NCBI GenBank assembly: GCA_963714145.1
Contig: OY970235.1
Span: 4,464,001-4,528,000, forward strand
Length of the DNA: 64,000 bases
Source: JBBWZH01 sp035544115
GTDB lineage: Bacteria; Actinomycetota; Actinomycetes; Mycobacteriales; CADCTP01
Direction of reading: 5' to 3'
The translations under genes were made by a program, and so were the position numbers. The notes under the pieces were generated by a model. It saw only the letters and a program-made list of their open reading frames with translations. It had not been told where the DNA came from and ran no database searches. This document shows, one piece after another, positions 9,429 to 18,039 of this stretch (within the stretch, counting starts at the first letter, position 1; every line of letters starts with the position of its first letter).

Positions 9429-12017
9429 GTGGGGCGCCGGTCTGCGAGCACGGTGGGGGCGGCTGGGCCGCTGGGTCGGCTGTGGTCGGCGGCCGGTGGT
9501 CGGGTGCTGTCCGGCGGGGTGGCTGCGGTGGTGGCGGTGCCGCTGGCGCTGGTGCTGGCCCGGGCCGATGGGCTGCCCGGGCAGCGGGATGAGCTGACCG
9601 GTGGTGGCGCCTGGCTCGCGTCGCCGGCGCAGGGTGCGGTGACGCTGATCGACGGGGCGTCCGAGCAGGTCGTCGGGGCGGTACGGGCGCCAACGTTCCG
9701 GACCACGGATGACCTGTCGGCGGTGCAGGCCGGTTCGGCGGCGTACCTGGTCTCCTCGTCCGCGGGCACGGTGTCCCGAGTGGACGGTGGCACCTACGAG
9801 GTGTCGGCGCCGGTGCAGTTCGGCGCCGGCGGCAGCGGCGGGGCGCTGCAGGTGTATGCCGGGAAGTCGGCGGCCTACGTGGTGGACGGTCAGCGCCGGA
9901 CCGCCTCGGTGGTGGACCCGGTGACGCTGCGGGTGCGGGAGCGGTTGGCGTTGACCAGCCAGCCGGGGCCGGGGCAGTCCGTTGTGGACAGTGCCGGCCG
10001 GCTGTGGGTGGTCGACGCGACCGGCCTGGACTGGTTCGACCGGGCGGGCAAGCATGTCCGCTCCGAGGCCGGTGGCGCGAGCATGCGGCTGGTGCTGGTC
10101 GCCGGCCGGCCGGTGCTGGTCGACCTGCAGCGGGCCCGGGCCGGCCAGCTGTCCGACGACGGGTCGGTCCGGTCCTGGTCGTGCCTGGACCTGCCCGGTG
10201 ACCAGGCCGCCGGTGCCGACCAGGTCCAGTTGATCGGCTCGAACACGCTGGGTCGGGTGCTGGCCGCGATCCCGGCGACCGGCACGCTGGTGGCCGCGGG
10301 CAATGGCGGCGATGCCTGCGGGCAGACGCTGGACGTGGGCAAGCCGGGCGAGGCGTTCGGGCCGCTGGTCGAGTCCGGCGGCTACGTGTTCGTCCCGAAC
10401 CGGACCACCGGGCACACCATCGTGGTCGACCTGGCCGCCCACCGGGTGGTGGCCGACCTCGACGTGGTCAGGGCCGGCGCCCGGCTGGAGTTGCTCGCCA
10501 AGGACGGGCTGGTCTTCTACAACGACCTGGACGGTGACAAGGCCGGGGTACTCCAGTTCAGCGGCGGCCGCTGGACGGTCGGCAAGGGGCTGCAGAAGTT
10601 CTCGGCCGGCAAGGACGGCGCCAAGATCCTGGCCCCCAGCGGCAACAAGACCCACATACAGCCGCAGCAGCCGAAACCGGACAACCCCGCGGACAAGCCG
10701 CCGGCGGACAGGTCGCCAACCGACCCGCCGGACGCGGGCGACCCGCCGGCCGGCGGCGACCCGCCGGTCCCGCCCGGCGGCGGGACCGTCGATCCGTCGT
10801 CGCCGCCACCTCCGCCGCCGCCACCGCCACCGGGCGGGCCGGGCAACGGCACCCTGAACGTGCGGGTGGTCGGCGGCGGGTTCGTGACCGCCTCCGCGCC
10901 GAAGCCGCTGAATCAGCCCGCCGGGACCCAGTGCGGCGCCGGGCCCGGCTGCGCCTGGCAGTACCCGGACGGGACGACCGCGGTGCTGCGGGTTCCGCTG
11001 GCACCCACCCCGGACCTGGTGCTGGACACGCTGGACGGCTGTGCCCAGAAACCCGTCCAGGGCGCCAACCAGATCTGCAGCGTCGTGGTCTCCGGCACCG
11101 TCACTGTGACGGCCACCTTCATTCCGAAGCCGCCGGTGCAGGTGCATGTCAACGTCACCACGACCGGGTCCGGCACCGTGACCGCCACCCCGGCTGGCGG
11201 CGCGCCGGCGTCGTGCACGCCGAGCTGCGCGCTCACGGTGGTGGCCGGCACGGCGGTCCGGCTGTCCGCCACCGCCGGTGGCGGCAACTACCTGTCCGAC
11301 TGGACGACGGCCGGCTGCGCCGCCACCGCGTCGACCTGTGACCTGACGGCCGGATCCGACACGACCGTGACGGTCGCCTTCGCGCCGCTGCTCGTGCTGA
11401 CCGCCCGGGCGGCCGGCGCCGGCTCCGGGTCGGTCTCCGGAGCCGGGCTGTCGTGCGGCGGCGGGACCTGCACCGGCAGCTTCAAGGCCGGTGCGACGGT
11501 GGATCTCACCGCCGCACCCGGGGCGAACTCGGCGTTCACGTCCTGGTCCGGCTGCGCGCCGCCGAACGCGCTGAACTGCTCGGTGACCATGTCCGCGGAC
11601 ACCACGGTCACGGCCAGCTTCCGGGCCCTGGATACCACGCCGCCGGTCGTGACGATCTCCGACGGCCGCGGCCACACCGTCACCGGCGCCAGCGGGGACG
11701 TCTCGGTCACGCTGCCGGACTTCTCGCCGTACACCGTCACCGCGACCGCGACCGACCCGGAGAGCGCGGTCACCTTGATCGTGCTGAAGCGGGCTGTGAG
11801 CTTCGACTGCGGCACCATCATCGGCGGCGGCCGGATCCCGACGGAGATCGCCCGCTCGTCCGGGGGGCCGGTCAGCAACACCCTCGACGTGCGGGACTTC
11901 TGCGGCCGGCCGACCGACAACCCGCGCAACGTCAGCGCCGTCTGGGTCGCGACCGCGACCAGCGAGGGCGGCACCGCACCGGACACCAGCTCCTTCATCG
12001 CCGGCCACGCCGAGTAG
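9429..12017 (+). CDS. Large exported protein: propeller-like domain, proline linker, InlB-like repeats
   Basis: An 862-residue protein. GTG 9429, preceded by GAGGAG, is preferred to the open frame starting near 9381. Residues about 15-40 form a membrane anchor or signal (GGVAAVVAVPLALVLA). Residues about 60-400 contain repeated short strands (SAAYLVSSSAGTVSRVDGG, GGYVFVPNRTTGHTIVVDL) suggesting a beta-propeller. A Pro-rich linker with a run of prolines spans about 417-470. Then come Cys-paired repeats of the bacterial InlB-B/divergent-repeat kind, each closing with TVTV(T)A(S)F, and a C-terminal beta domain starting DTTPPVVTISDGRG. It probably sits on the cell surface with the propeller near the membrane. 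No enzymatic motif is seen. It converges on another large secreted protein gene. Confidence 0.75.
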   Translation: MGRRSASTVGAAGPLGRLWSAAGGRVLSGGVAAVVAVPLALVLARADGLPGQRDELTGGGAWLASPAQGAVTLIDGASEQVVGAVRAPTFRTTDDLSAVQAGSAAYLVSSSAGTVSRVDGGTYEVSAPVQFGAGGSGGALQVYAGKSAAYVVDGQRRTASVVDPVTLRVRERLALTSQPGPGQSVVDSAGRLWVVDATGLDWFDRAGKHVRSEAGGASMRLVLVAGRPVLVDLQRARAGQLSDDGSVRSWSCLDLPGDQAAGADQVQLIGSNTLGRVLAAIPATGTLVAAGNGGDACGQTLDVGKPGEAFGPLVESGGYVFVPNRTTGHTIVVDLAAHRVVADLDVVRAGARLELLAKDGLVFYNDLDGDKAGVLQFSGGRWTVGKGLQKFSAGKDGAKILAPSGNKTHIQPQQPKPDNPADKPPADRSPTDPPDAGDPPAGGDPPVPPGGGTVDPSSPPPPPPPPPPGGPGNGTLNVRVVGGGFVTASAPKPLNQPAGTQCGAGPGCAWQYPDGTTAVLRVPLAPTPDLVLDTLDGCAQKPVQGANQICSVVVSGTVTVTATFIPKPPVQVHVNVTTTGSGTVTATPAGGAPASCTPSCALTVVAGTAVRLSATAGGGNYLSDWTTAGCAATASTCDLTAGSDTTVTVAFAPLLVLTARAAGAGSGSVSGAGLSCGGGTCTGSFKAGATVDLTAAPGANSAFTSWSGCAPPNALNCSVTMSADTTVTASFRALDTTPPVVTISDGRGHTVTGASGDVSVTLPDFSPYTVTATATDPESAVTLIVLKRAVSFDCGTIIGGGRIPTEIARSSGGPVSNTLDVRDFCGRPTDNPRNVSAVWVATATSEGGTAPDTSSFIAGHAE

Positions 12018-12117
12018 GCCGTAGCGGACCGTCACGACCAGGGGCGTTCACGGTCTGCCGCGACCAGTAGGCCACCCGGCCCCGACGGGTCGGTCCCTGG
12101 CCGCCGGCCGTACCCAT

Positions 12118-12148
12118 CGGCCTGGCCGCATGGCCGGCGGCCAGGCCG
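12118..12148. terminator. Bidirectional hairpin terminator
   Basis: A perfect 11-bp inverted repeat (CGGCCTGGCCG / CGGCCAGGCCG) with a 9-base loop lies between the two converging secreted-protein genes, so it can serve both. Confidence 0.6.
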
Positions 12149-12208
12149 GTGCCGGGCCGTGCGCCGGGCGGTCGTCGTCGACGCCGGGCTCCCGCCGCTG
12201 CTGGTTTG

Positions 12209-15200
12209 TCAGCCGCAGCCGTCCAGGTGGCCGTGGGACAGCTGGCAGGTGATGGTGCCGCTGCCGTCGTTCGGGTCGGTGGCGTACGGGCGGCTGGCGA
12301 TGCGGGTGGCCGTGAAGGTGAGGGTGGCGTCGGTGGGCAGCCGGCTGGCGCTGAAGCGGATCGGGGTGTCCCGCTGGGTGCCGGCCGGCACCGCGCCGAG
12401 CTCGCAGGTGACGGTGTCGGCGGCGGTGTCGACGGTGCACGAGGCCGGCAGGTGCTTCGGCCGGAAGCTGGCCGGGTGGCTGATCCGCAGCTGGGTCATG
12501 GTCGTGTCGTCGGGTCCGTAGTTCTCGATCGTGGCCGTGACGATGACCTCGTGGCTCACCCCGCCGAGCACCCGGGCGGCGAGCAGCAGGGGCAGGTCGG
12601 CGCTGGGCGGCGGCGGCGAGAGGTCGGAGTCCGGGCCCTGGCCGCGGTCGTTGCTCGCGGTCACCGCGAGCTGCACATGCTCCCGTTCGATCTCGGCGAT
12701 CCGGTCGGTGGGGATCGGCAGTGCGGTCGCGGTGCCCGGGGCGGTGCCGAGGACGTACTCGTTGCCGGCCGCGTCGCTCCGGTCGCCGACCGCGATGACG
12801 ACGTACCCGGTGATCGGGTGACCGCCGTCGTCGGCCGGCGGTGACCAGCTGACCTCGGCGCCGTCCGGGCTGATCGCGACGTTCCGCGGCGGGCCCGGTT
12901 CGCCGGCGCCGTAGTGCACGGCGGCCGAGACGGTGGTGGCCGGGCAGGTGGGTGTGCCGGCGGTGGTCGCGTCGATCACGTCGACGAAGTTGTCCGGCGG
13001 CAACGGCAGGCGCGGGGTGTACAGGCCGGCCTGATCGACGTACCCGTACGAACCGAGGCGCATCGACCAGGTGACCCCCTCGGCCGGGTCACAGTTGACC
13101 GGCCACACCACGGTGTAGCGGATCGGCGTGGCCGCGGCGGCGTGCAGCGGGCGGGACGTGACCGGTCGGGTCGCCACGCCGGCGGCCAGCCCGGCAGCGC
13201 CGCCCGACAGCGCCGGCGCGGTGAACCCGCCGGCTGATTTCCACAGGTTGACCGTGCCGTCGGCACCGGCCGGCGGGTAGACGGTGCCACCGAACTTGAA
13301 CTCCTTCACCTTGAGGTCGACGACGAAGAAGACGTCGACCTTGAGCTTGGCGTCGAGCCGTAACCACGGGTTCGCCGCCGTGTCGGCGGTGAGCACCAGC
13401 GACGGCGTGACGGTCAGTTCCGGGCCGACCAGCTCGTAGATCAGGATCTGCAGGTCGATCGGGAACGAGATGATCAGTTCGGCCTTGGCCTGCAGGGAGT
13501 AGCTGAAGCACTTGGCCGGGTCGGTGAGGCAGGGCGGATCCGTGGTCAGGTTGATCGTGCTCTGCCGGCCGGAGGCGTCCCGCCGCACCTCACCGCCGAC
13601 GGTCCGCTCGTAGGTCGCGTTGAAGCTGAACTTGATCGAGCCGTCGATGCTGGTCTGCGTGTAGACCGTCAACTTCGGGCAGAACGCCACGACGTACACC
13701 CAGAAGCACTTGGTGGCCGGCTCGGCGGTGAACAGCGCGGTCTTCTTGCTCTCGGTCGTGTAGGCGATGCCGATCTCTCCGCTGACCGACGCCTTGGCGG
13801 TCGCCTTGGCCACGAAATCGTAGGTGAAGGTCTTCCAACTGGTCGGGTCGTACCAGGACGCGTTGGGGTCCTCCGCCCAGGCCGCTGTCGCGGTCGCTAC
13901 GGCGCTGAGGCTGAGCTCCGCCCGCAGCAGCGCGGTGAGCGTCGTACCGGCCGGCAGCTTCTCCACCCGCGGATCGTTCTTGATCTTCTCGGCGAGGTCG
14001 ATGTTCAGCACCTTGCTGCCGGTGATCGCCGAGGCCCGGAACCGCGGGTCGAGCAGGTGGATCCGCGCCTGGGCGAACTGATGGTCGTTCCCGGAGGCGG
14101 TCAGACTCAGGTGCTCGAAGGCCTGGGTGAGCAGGGCGGTGCTGGTGGTGAACGTCCACGTGGTGCCGTTCCGCGCGATGGCGTCCACCGTGCGCAGCAG
14201 CCCGGCCTGGACCAGCGGGTTGCTGTTCTGCCCGGCGACGATGATCGCCTGCACAGCCAGCGACTGCACCTGGGCCGGCGGATTGCTGAACTCGACAGTG
14301 CCGTCGGTGACCGAGGTGATCGCGCTGATCGCGGCCGCGGAGAGCAGCACCGTGCGGGCGTCGGCGATCGGCCCGGTCGCCGCGGCGACCGGTGCGCTGC
14401 TGGCCTGCACCGCGGCGACCCGGCTCCCGGTGCGCTTGCCGGCGAGCCCGGCGGCGCTCTGGCCACGTACCGTGACCGCGTAGTCGATGTCCCGCACCAG
14501 CCCGGTCAGCCGGGCCTCGGTGACACCCGCGGCGACGCTCGTCGAGACCGTCGGACGGCCCGGGGCCGTCGCGGTGACCGTGTATCCGGTGTTCGCGCTG
14601 CCGCCGTCGTCGGTCGGTGGATCCCAGGAAACCGCCAGCGCCGTCGGGTCCGGCTGGCTGCCGTCCGGGTTCGCCGGCGGCGGGCCGGCGGACACGTCGA
14701 TCGGCGGACCGGCGGCGTACGCCGGCTGCGGGGTGGCGGTGCCATCGGGCGCGGCGCCGACCGTTTCGGCGTCGGAGAATCCGGGCCGGCCGGTGCCGAC
14801 CCGGTTGGTGGCCGTGACCGAGACGGTGTACGACATGCCGTCCCGCAGGCCGCCGACCGTGGCGCTGGTGGCCGTGCCTGCCAGCACCATGACCGCCGGG
14901 CCCGGGCCGTTCGGCGTCGCGGTCACCGTGTAGCCGGTCACCGGCGACCCGCCGTCCGCGGCCGGGTTCCAGCTGACGAGCAGGCTGCCGGTCCGCCCGA
15001 ACAGCGAGTCCAAGGTCGGCGCCAGCGGGACCGACGGGGTGACCGGCCCGCCGATGAAGGGCGGATCCGACGGGCTGGACGTCCCACCGCCCGATGTCTC
15101 GGTCGCGGTGAACGCGTAGTCCGTGTCGTTGACCAGGCCGGGAACGGTGACGACGACCGGGTTGCCCCGATCCGGACTCGGCGCCACCCCGGTGCTGACG

Positions 15201-15526
15201 ACCGGCCCGATCGGGTTGCCCACGTCATCCACGGCCCGCGCCGACACGGTGACGTACCGGACCGGCCCGGCGCGGGTGTCCCCCACCACGACCGTGACGG
15301 CGACCGCGGTGTCGGCCGGCTTCACATCCTCGATCATCGGTGGCTGCTGCGTCTGCAGCTCGCCGATCCTGGCCGGTGCCGGGCCGGCCGCCGCTGGGCC
15401 GGCCGCCGCCACGGCGCCGACCGGGACGGCCAGACCGACCGCCACCGCCATGACTGTCGCCAGCGGCCTCCGCCGCCGCGCCGCCGGACTGCTCGCCCAC
15501 ACCCGCCCAGCACCCGAACCGATCAT
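12209..15526 (-). CDS. Large secreted multi-Fn3 protein with unknown central domain
   Basis: About 1,105 residues. ATG 15526 is chosen because GGGAGGGA precedes it; it is followed by a basic n-region and a signal peptide ending near AAAGPAAAGPAPA. The N-terminal third holds three or four Fn3 domains (SWNPAADGGSPVTGYTV, SWDPPTDDGGSANTGYTV). Residues about 390-800 form a domain I do not recognise, rich in beta strands and aromatics and including three Cys-containing stretches. It is followed by another Fn3 unit (SWSPPADDGGHPITGYVV) and a DUF11-like beta sandwich ending in paired Cys. It is probably extracellular or cell-wall bound. It has its own promoter at 15592-15620 and no operon partner. 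Confidence 0.75.
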   Translation of the reverse strand: MIGSGAGRVWASSPAARRRRPLATVMAVAVGLAVPVGAVAAAGPAAAGPAPARIGELQTQQPPMIEDVKPADTAVAVTVVVGDTRAGPVRYVTVSARAVDDVGNPIGPVVSTGVAPSPDRGNPVVVTVPGLVNDTDYAFTATETSGGGTSSPSDPPFIGGPVTPSVPLAPTLDSLFGRTGSLLVSWNPAADGGSPVTGYTVTATPNGPGPAVMVLAGTATSATVGGLRDGMSYTVSVTATNRVGTGRPGFSDAETVGAAPDGTATPQPAYAAGPPIDVSAGPPPANPDGSQPDPTALAVSWDPPTDDGGSANTGYTVTATAPGRPTVSTSVAAGVTEARLTGLVRDIDYAVTVRGQSAAGLAGKRTGSRVAAVQASSAPVAAATGPIADARTVLLSAAAISAITSVTDGTVEFSNPPAQVQSLAVQAIIVAGQNSNPLVQAGLLRTVDAIARNGTTWTFTTSTALLTQAFEHLSLTASGNDHQFAQARIHLLDPRFRASAITGSKVLNIDLAEKIKNDPRVEKLPAGTTLTALLRAELSLSAVATATAAWAEDPNASWYDPTSWKTFTYDFVAKATAKASVSGEIGIAYTTESKKTALFTAEPATKCFWVYVVAFCPKLTVYTQTSIDGSIKFSFNATYERTVGGEVRRDASGRQSTINLTTDPPCLTDPAKCFSYSLQAKAELIISFPIDLQILIYELVGPELTVTPSLVLTADTAANPWLRLDAKLKVDVFFVVDLKVKEFKFGGTVYPPAGADGTVNLWKSAGGFTAPALSGGAAGLAAGVATRPVTSRPLHAAAATPIRYTVVWPVNCDPAEGVTWSMRLGSYGYVDQAGLYTPRLPLPPDNFVDVIDATTAGTPTCPATTVSAAVHYGAGEPGPPRNVAISPDGAEVSWSPPADDGGHPITGYVVIAVGDRSDAAGNEYVLGTAPGTATALPIPTDRIAEIEREHVQLAVTASNDRGQGPDSDLSPPPPSADLPLLLAARVLGGVSHEVIVTATIENYGPDDTTMTQLRISHPASFRPKHLPASCTVDTAADTVTCELGAVPAGTQRDTPIRFSASRLPTDATLTFTATRIASRPYATDPNDGSGTITCQLSHGHLDGCG

Positions 15527-15591
15527 CGATGTCCCTCCCGGGGCTGACGCTCGGCGCGCAGCCCTGACACTCGACACACGGAGGCGCACGT

Positions 15592-15620
15592 AATGTAGTT
15601 TCTCGACTACCCTCCGTCAA
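15592..15620 (-). promoter_or_regulatory. Promoter of the large Fn3 protein gene
   Basis: On the minus strand TTGACG (15615-15620) and TACATT (15592-15597) are separated by exactly 17 bases, a near-consensus vegetative-type promoter. It would start transcription near 15585, about 60 bases before ATG 15526. Confidence 0.65.
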
Positions 15621-15684
15621 CGACCCGTTCATCGACACCCCTGTGCGGCCTGGCGGTCGCTGGCCGGCGGCATCGGACGTGACC

Positions 15685-15716
15685 GGCCCGGGTAGCGCGG
15701 ATGGGCTACCTCGGCC
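15685..15716 (+). repeat. Imperfect inverted repeat upstream of the acidic-protein operon
   Basis: Two 12-base arms (15685-15696 and 15705-15716) match in reverse complement at 10 of 12 positions, with a perfect GGTAGC/GCTACC core and an 8-base loop. It lies about 120 bases before the first gene of the operon and may be an operator or leader hairpin. GGCCCGGGT also occurs directly repeated here. Confidence 0.45.
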
Positions 15717-15836
15717 CGGGTCGCACAGGCGGCCGACCACCGACATGCGTCACCTCCAGAAGCGACTGACCGGGGACCGGCGCTCGAAGGTGCCATGGAG
15801 GGCGGAAGCTGCCCCGGCCGATCGAGGAGAGCCACC

Positions 15837-17135
15837 ATGGCGCGTCAGACCGCGGACCTCGAGGACGAGTTCGAGACCGAGTACGAGTCCGAATTCGAGG
15901 CGGAGTACGAGGACGAGTTCGAGGCGGAGTACGAGGACGAGTGGGAGGAGGAGGACGAGTCCGAGTACGAGGAGGAGGGCGAGTCCGAGGATTTCTTCCC
16001 CGGCTTGGGTGGCGTCGTCAACGCGATCGGCGGACTACTCGGTGAGGAAGAGGGCGAGTGGGAGGACGAAGGCGAGGAGGAGTACGAGGCCGAGGCGTTC
16101 CTCGGGCTGCTCGGGCCCATCGCCCGGATCGCCGGCGGCCTGCTCGGCGGCGGGGGCGGGGGCGGTGACGGCGAGTATGAATTCGAGCAGGAGGCCGAGG
16201 CCGAGGAGTTCTTCAAGAAGCTGAAGGGCGTCTTCCGCAAGGCGGCACCGTTCCTCAAGACGCTCGCCAAGACGGCCGGTCCGCTGGTCGCGACCGCCAT
16301 CGGTGGGCCCGCCGCCGGGGCGGTCGCCCGCGCCGTCACGTCGCAGCTCGAGGGCGAGCTCGAGGGCGAGCTGGAGGCCGAGTTCGAGGAGATGGCGGTG
16401 GTACCGCTGGCACCCTCGCAGAGCTTCGCCGAGTACCTGGCGGCGCAGGCCGCGGCAACCGAGTCCGAGGCCGAGGCGGAGGCGCTCGGCGGCGCGGCGG
16501 CGTTCGCGGCGATCAACCCCGACGACCGGCGCGAACTCGAGCGGCTGCTGCCGCACCTGCTGCGCGGCGCCGCCGCGGTCACCCGGATCCTGCATGGCAA
16601 CCGGAGCACGCGCCCCGCGGTGCGGCTGGTCCCGGGGATCGCCGACGGCGCCGCCCGGGCGATCGCGAAGCGGGTCGCCGCGGGCGAGCCGGTCGGCCCG
16701 GTCGAGCTCGGCCAGGTGATGGGTGCGGCGGCGACCCAGGCGCTGGCGCCCGGCGGCGCGCGACAGGCGGTGCTGCGCCGGCACGCCCGGGGGCTCGCCC
16801 GCGCCCGGCGCCGCTACCACGGTCCCGGCCGCCACGGGTACGGGCGCCGCACGACCGGGGCGCGCTACCCGCGCCGCCCGCGGACCACCGGCCGCCGGTA
16901 CGGCACCGGCCGCGCGGCGACCGTGCGGCGCCAGCCGGTCCGCAGCCGCACCGTCGGCGCCGGCCGGGTGCCCCGCCCGAAGCCCGGCTTCGTGCGGATC
17001 ACCACCCCGGTCCGGGTCCCGCCGAAAGCCGGCCGGCCGGCCCGGGTAGTGCGGGTGGTCAGCGACGTCCGGGTCCCCCGCGGCGCCATCCCCGCCGGCC
17101 GGCCGACGAGCGCCGCCGGCCGCCGGGGCCGATAG
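15837..17135 (+). CDS. Acidic EF/EY-repeat protein with Arg-rich tail, operon gene 1
   Basis: A 432-residue protein of no family I can name. Residues 8-50 are almost entirely E, D, F, Y and S in repeats such as EFEAEYEDE. A Gly/hydrophobic patch follows (FFPGLGGVVNAIGGLLG), then a second acidic stretch, another patch (LLGPIARIAGGLLGGG), and an amphipathic segment FFKKLKGVFRKAAPFLKTLAK. The motif SEAEAEAL lies near residue 215. Helices around DRRELERLLPHLLRGAAAVTRIL come next, and the last 110 residues are strongly basic (RRYHGPGRHGYGRR...). The ends therefore carry opposite charges. No signal peptide is seen. ATG 15837 has GAGGAG upstream. It is the first gene of an eight-gene operon and a paralogue of the next gene. 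It may be structural or scaffold-forming, but no function is assigned. Confidence 0.85.
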   Translation: MARQTADLEDEFETEYESEFEAEYEDEFEAEYEDEWEEEDESEYEEEGESEDFFPGLGGVVNAIGGLLGEEEGEWEDEGEEEYEAEAFLGLLGPIARIAGGLLGGGGGGGDGEYEFEQEAEAEEFFKKLKGVFRKAAPFLKTLAKTAGPLVATAIGGPAAGAVARAVTSQLEGELEGELEAEFEEMAVVPLAPSQSFAEYLAAQAAATESEAEAEALGGAAAFAAINPDDRRELERLLPHLLRGAAAVTRILHGNRSTRPAVRLVPGIADGAARAIAKRVAAGEPVGPVELGQVMGAAATQALAPGGARQAVLRRHARGLARARRRYHGPGRHGYGRRTTGARYPRRPRTTGRRYGTGRAATVRRQPVRSRTVGAGRVPRPKPGFVRITTPVRVPPKAGRPARVVRVVSDVRVPRGAIPAGRPTSAAGRRGR

Positions 17136-17183
17136 CCGGCTCCCACCAGCACATCAGCGTCCGAACCGAGTGGAGGGACGACC

Positions 17184-18002
17184 ATGGCGTCCGCACTGAA
17201 CCGGAGCTACCCCGAGATCCAGGGCGAGTTCGAGCTTGAGGACGAGAGCGAATTCGAGACCGAAGATGAAAGTGAATTCGAGGACGAGTTCGAGGACGAG
17301 AGCGAGTTCGAGGCGGAGGACGAGGACGAGGACTTCCTCGGCGCGATCGGCGGCATCGGCAAGGCGCTCGGCGGACTGCTGGGCGGCGGCGACGGCGAGC
17401 ACGAGGTGGAGTTCGAGTTCGAGGTCGAGGCGGAGACCGAGGAGGAGACGGAAGAGGAGTACGAGGACGAGGCGTTCGTCAATCCCGTGCGCCGGATCTA
17501 CCCCGACGCCGAGCTGATGGCACACCTGTCGACCAGGGCGGCGCGGACTTCGAGCGAGGCCGAGGCCGAGGCGTTCCTCGCCGCGCTGGTCCCGATCGCA
17601 TCGAAACTCATCCCGCGCGCCGCGAGCGTCCTGGCCCGCAACACCCCGGCGCTGATCCGCGGCACGTCGGCACTGGGCCGGCGGCTGCGGCGCAGCCCGG
17701 CGACGCGCAAGTACGTCACGGCGGTGCCGGTGATCCTGCAACGGACAGCGCAGAGCCTGGCGGACCAGGCGGCATCGGGCCGGCCGGTCACGGCGGACGC
17801 GGCGATCTCGACATTGACCCGGATCGCCGGCCGGATGCTGCGTACGCCGCCCGAGCGGGACCGCGCGGTACGCGCGGTGAACACCTTCGACCGCCGCTAC
17901 CGCCGGCGCAGCCAACAGTCCTCCGCCGGGGCGACCGCGCCGCGCCGACGGCGCCGGCCCGCCCCGTCGCGGGCCGCACGGCGCCGCCCGGCGCGGCGCT
18001 GA
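17184..18002 (+). CDS. Acidic EF-repeat protein with Arg-rich tail, operon gene 2 (paralogue)
   Basis: This 272-residue protein repeats the plan of the preceding gene in shorter form. It has an acidic head with ESEFE/EDEFEDE repeats, a DFLGAIGGIGKALGGLLGGG patch, a second acidic block (EVEFEFEVEAE), the same SEAEAEAFL motif near residue 127, helices with a conserved basic character (LIPRAASVLARNTPALIRGTSALGRRLRR), and a C-terminus of nearly pure Arg/Pro/Ala. The shared order and motif show the two arose by duplication. It starts 48 bases after the first gene, with GGAGGGACG before ATG 17184. No signal peptide, membrane span or catalytic motif is evident. Confidence 0.85.
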   Translation: MASALNRSYPEIQGEFELEDESEFETEDESEFEDEFEDESEFEAEDEDEDFLGAIGGIGKALGGLLGGGDGEHEVEFEFEVEAETEEETEEEYEDEAFVNPVRRIYPDAELMAHLSTRAARTSSEAEAEAFLAALVPIASKLIPRAASVLARNTPALIRGTSALGRRLRRSPATRKYVTAVPVILQRTAQSLADQAASGRPVTADAAISTLTRIAGRMLRTPPERDRAVRAVNTFDRRYRRRSQQSSAGATAPRRRRRPAPSRAARRRPARR

Positions 18003-18039
18003 TGACCGGCCGACACCGGGATCCCGGAGGGAGGGGACG

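Larger units (their letters stand above)
15527..15836. other. 310-base divergent intergenic region
   Basis: It holds the leftward promoter at 15592-15620 and the inverted repeat at 15685-15716. No clear -35/-10 pair is visible for the rightward operon. GAGGAG just before ATG 15837 is its ribosome-binding site. Confidence 0.55.
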
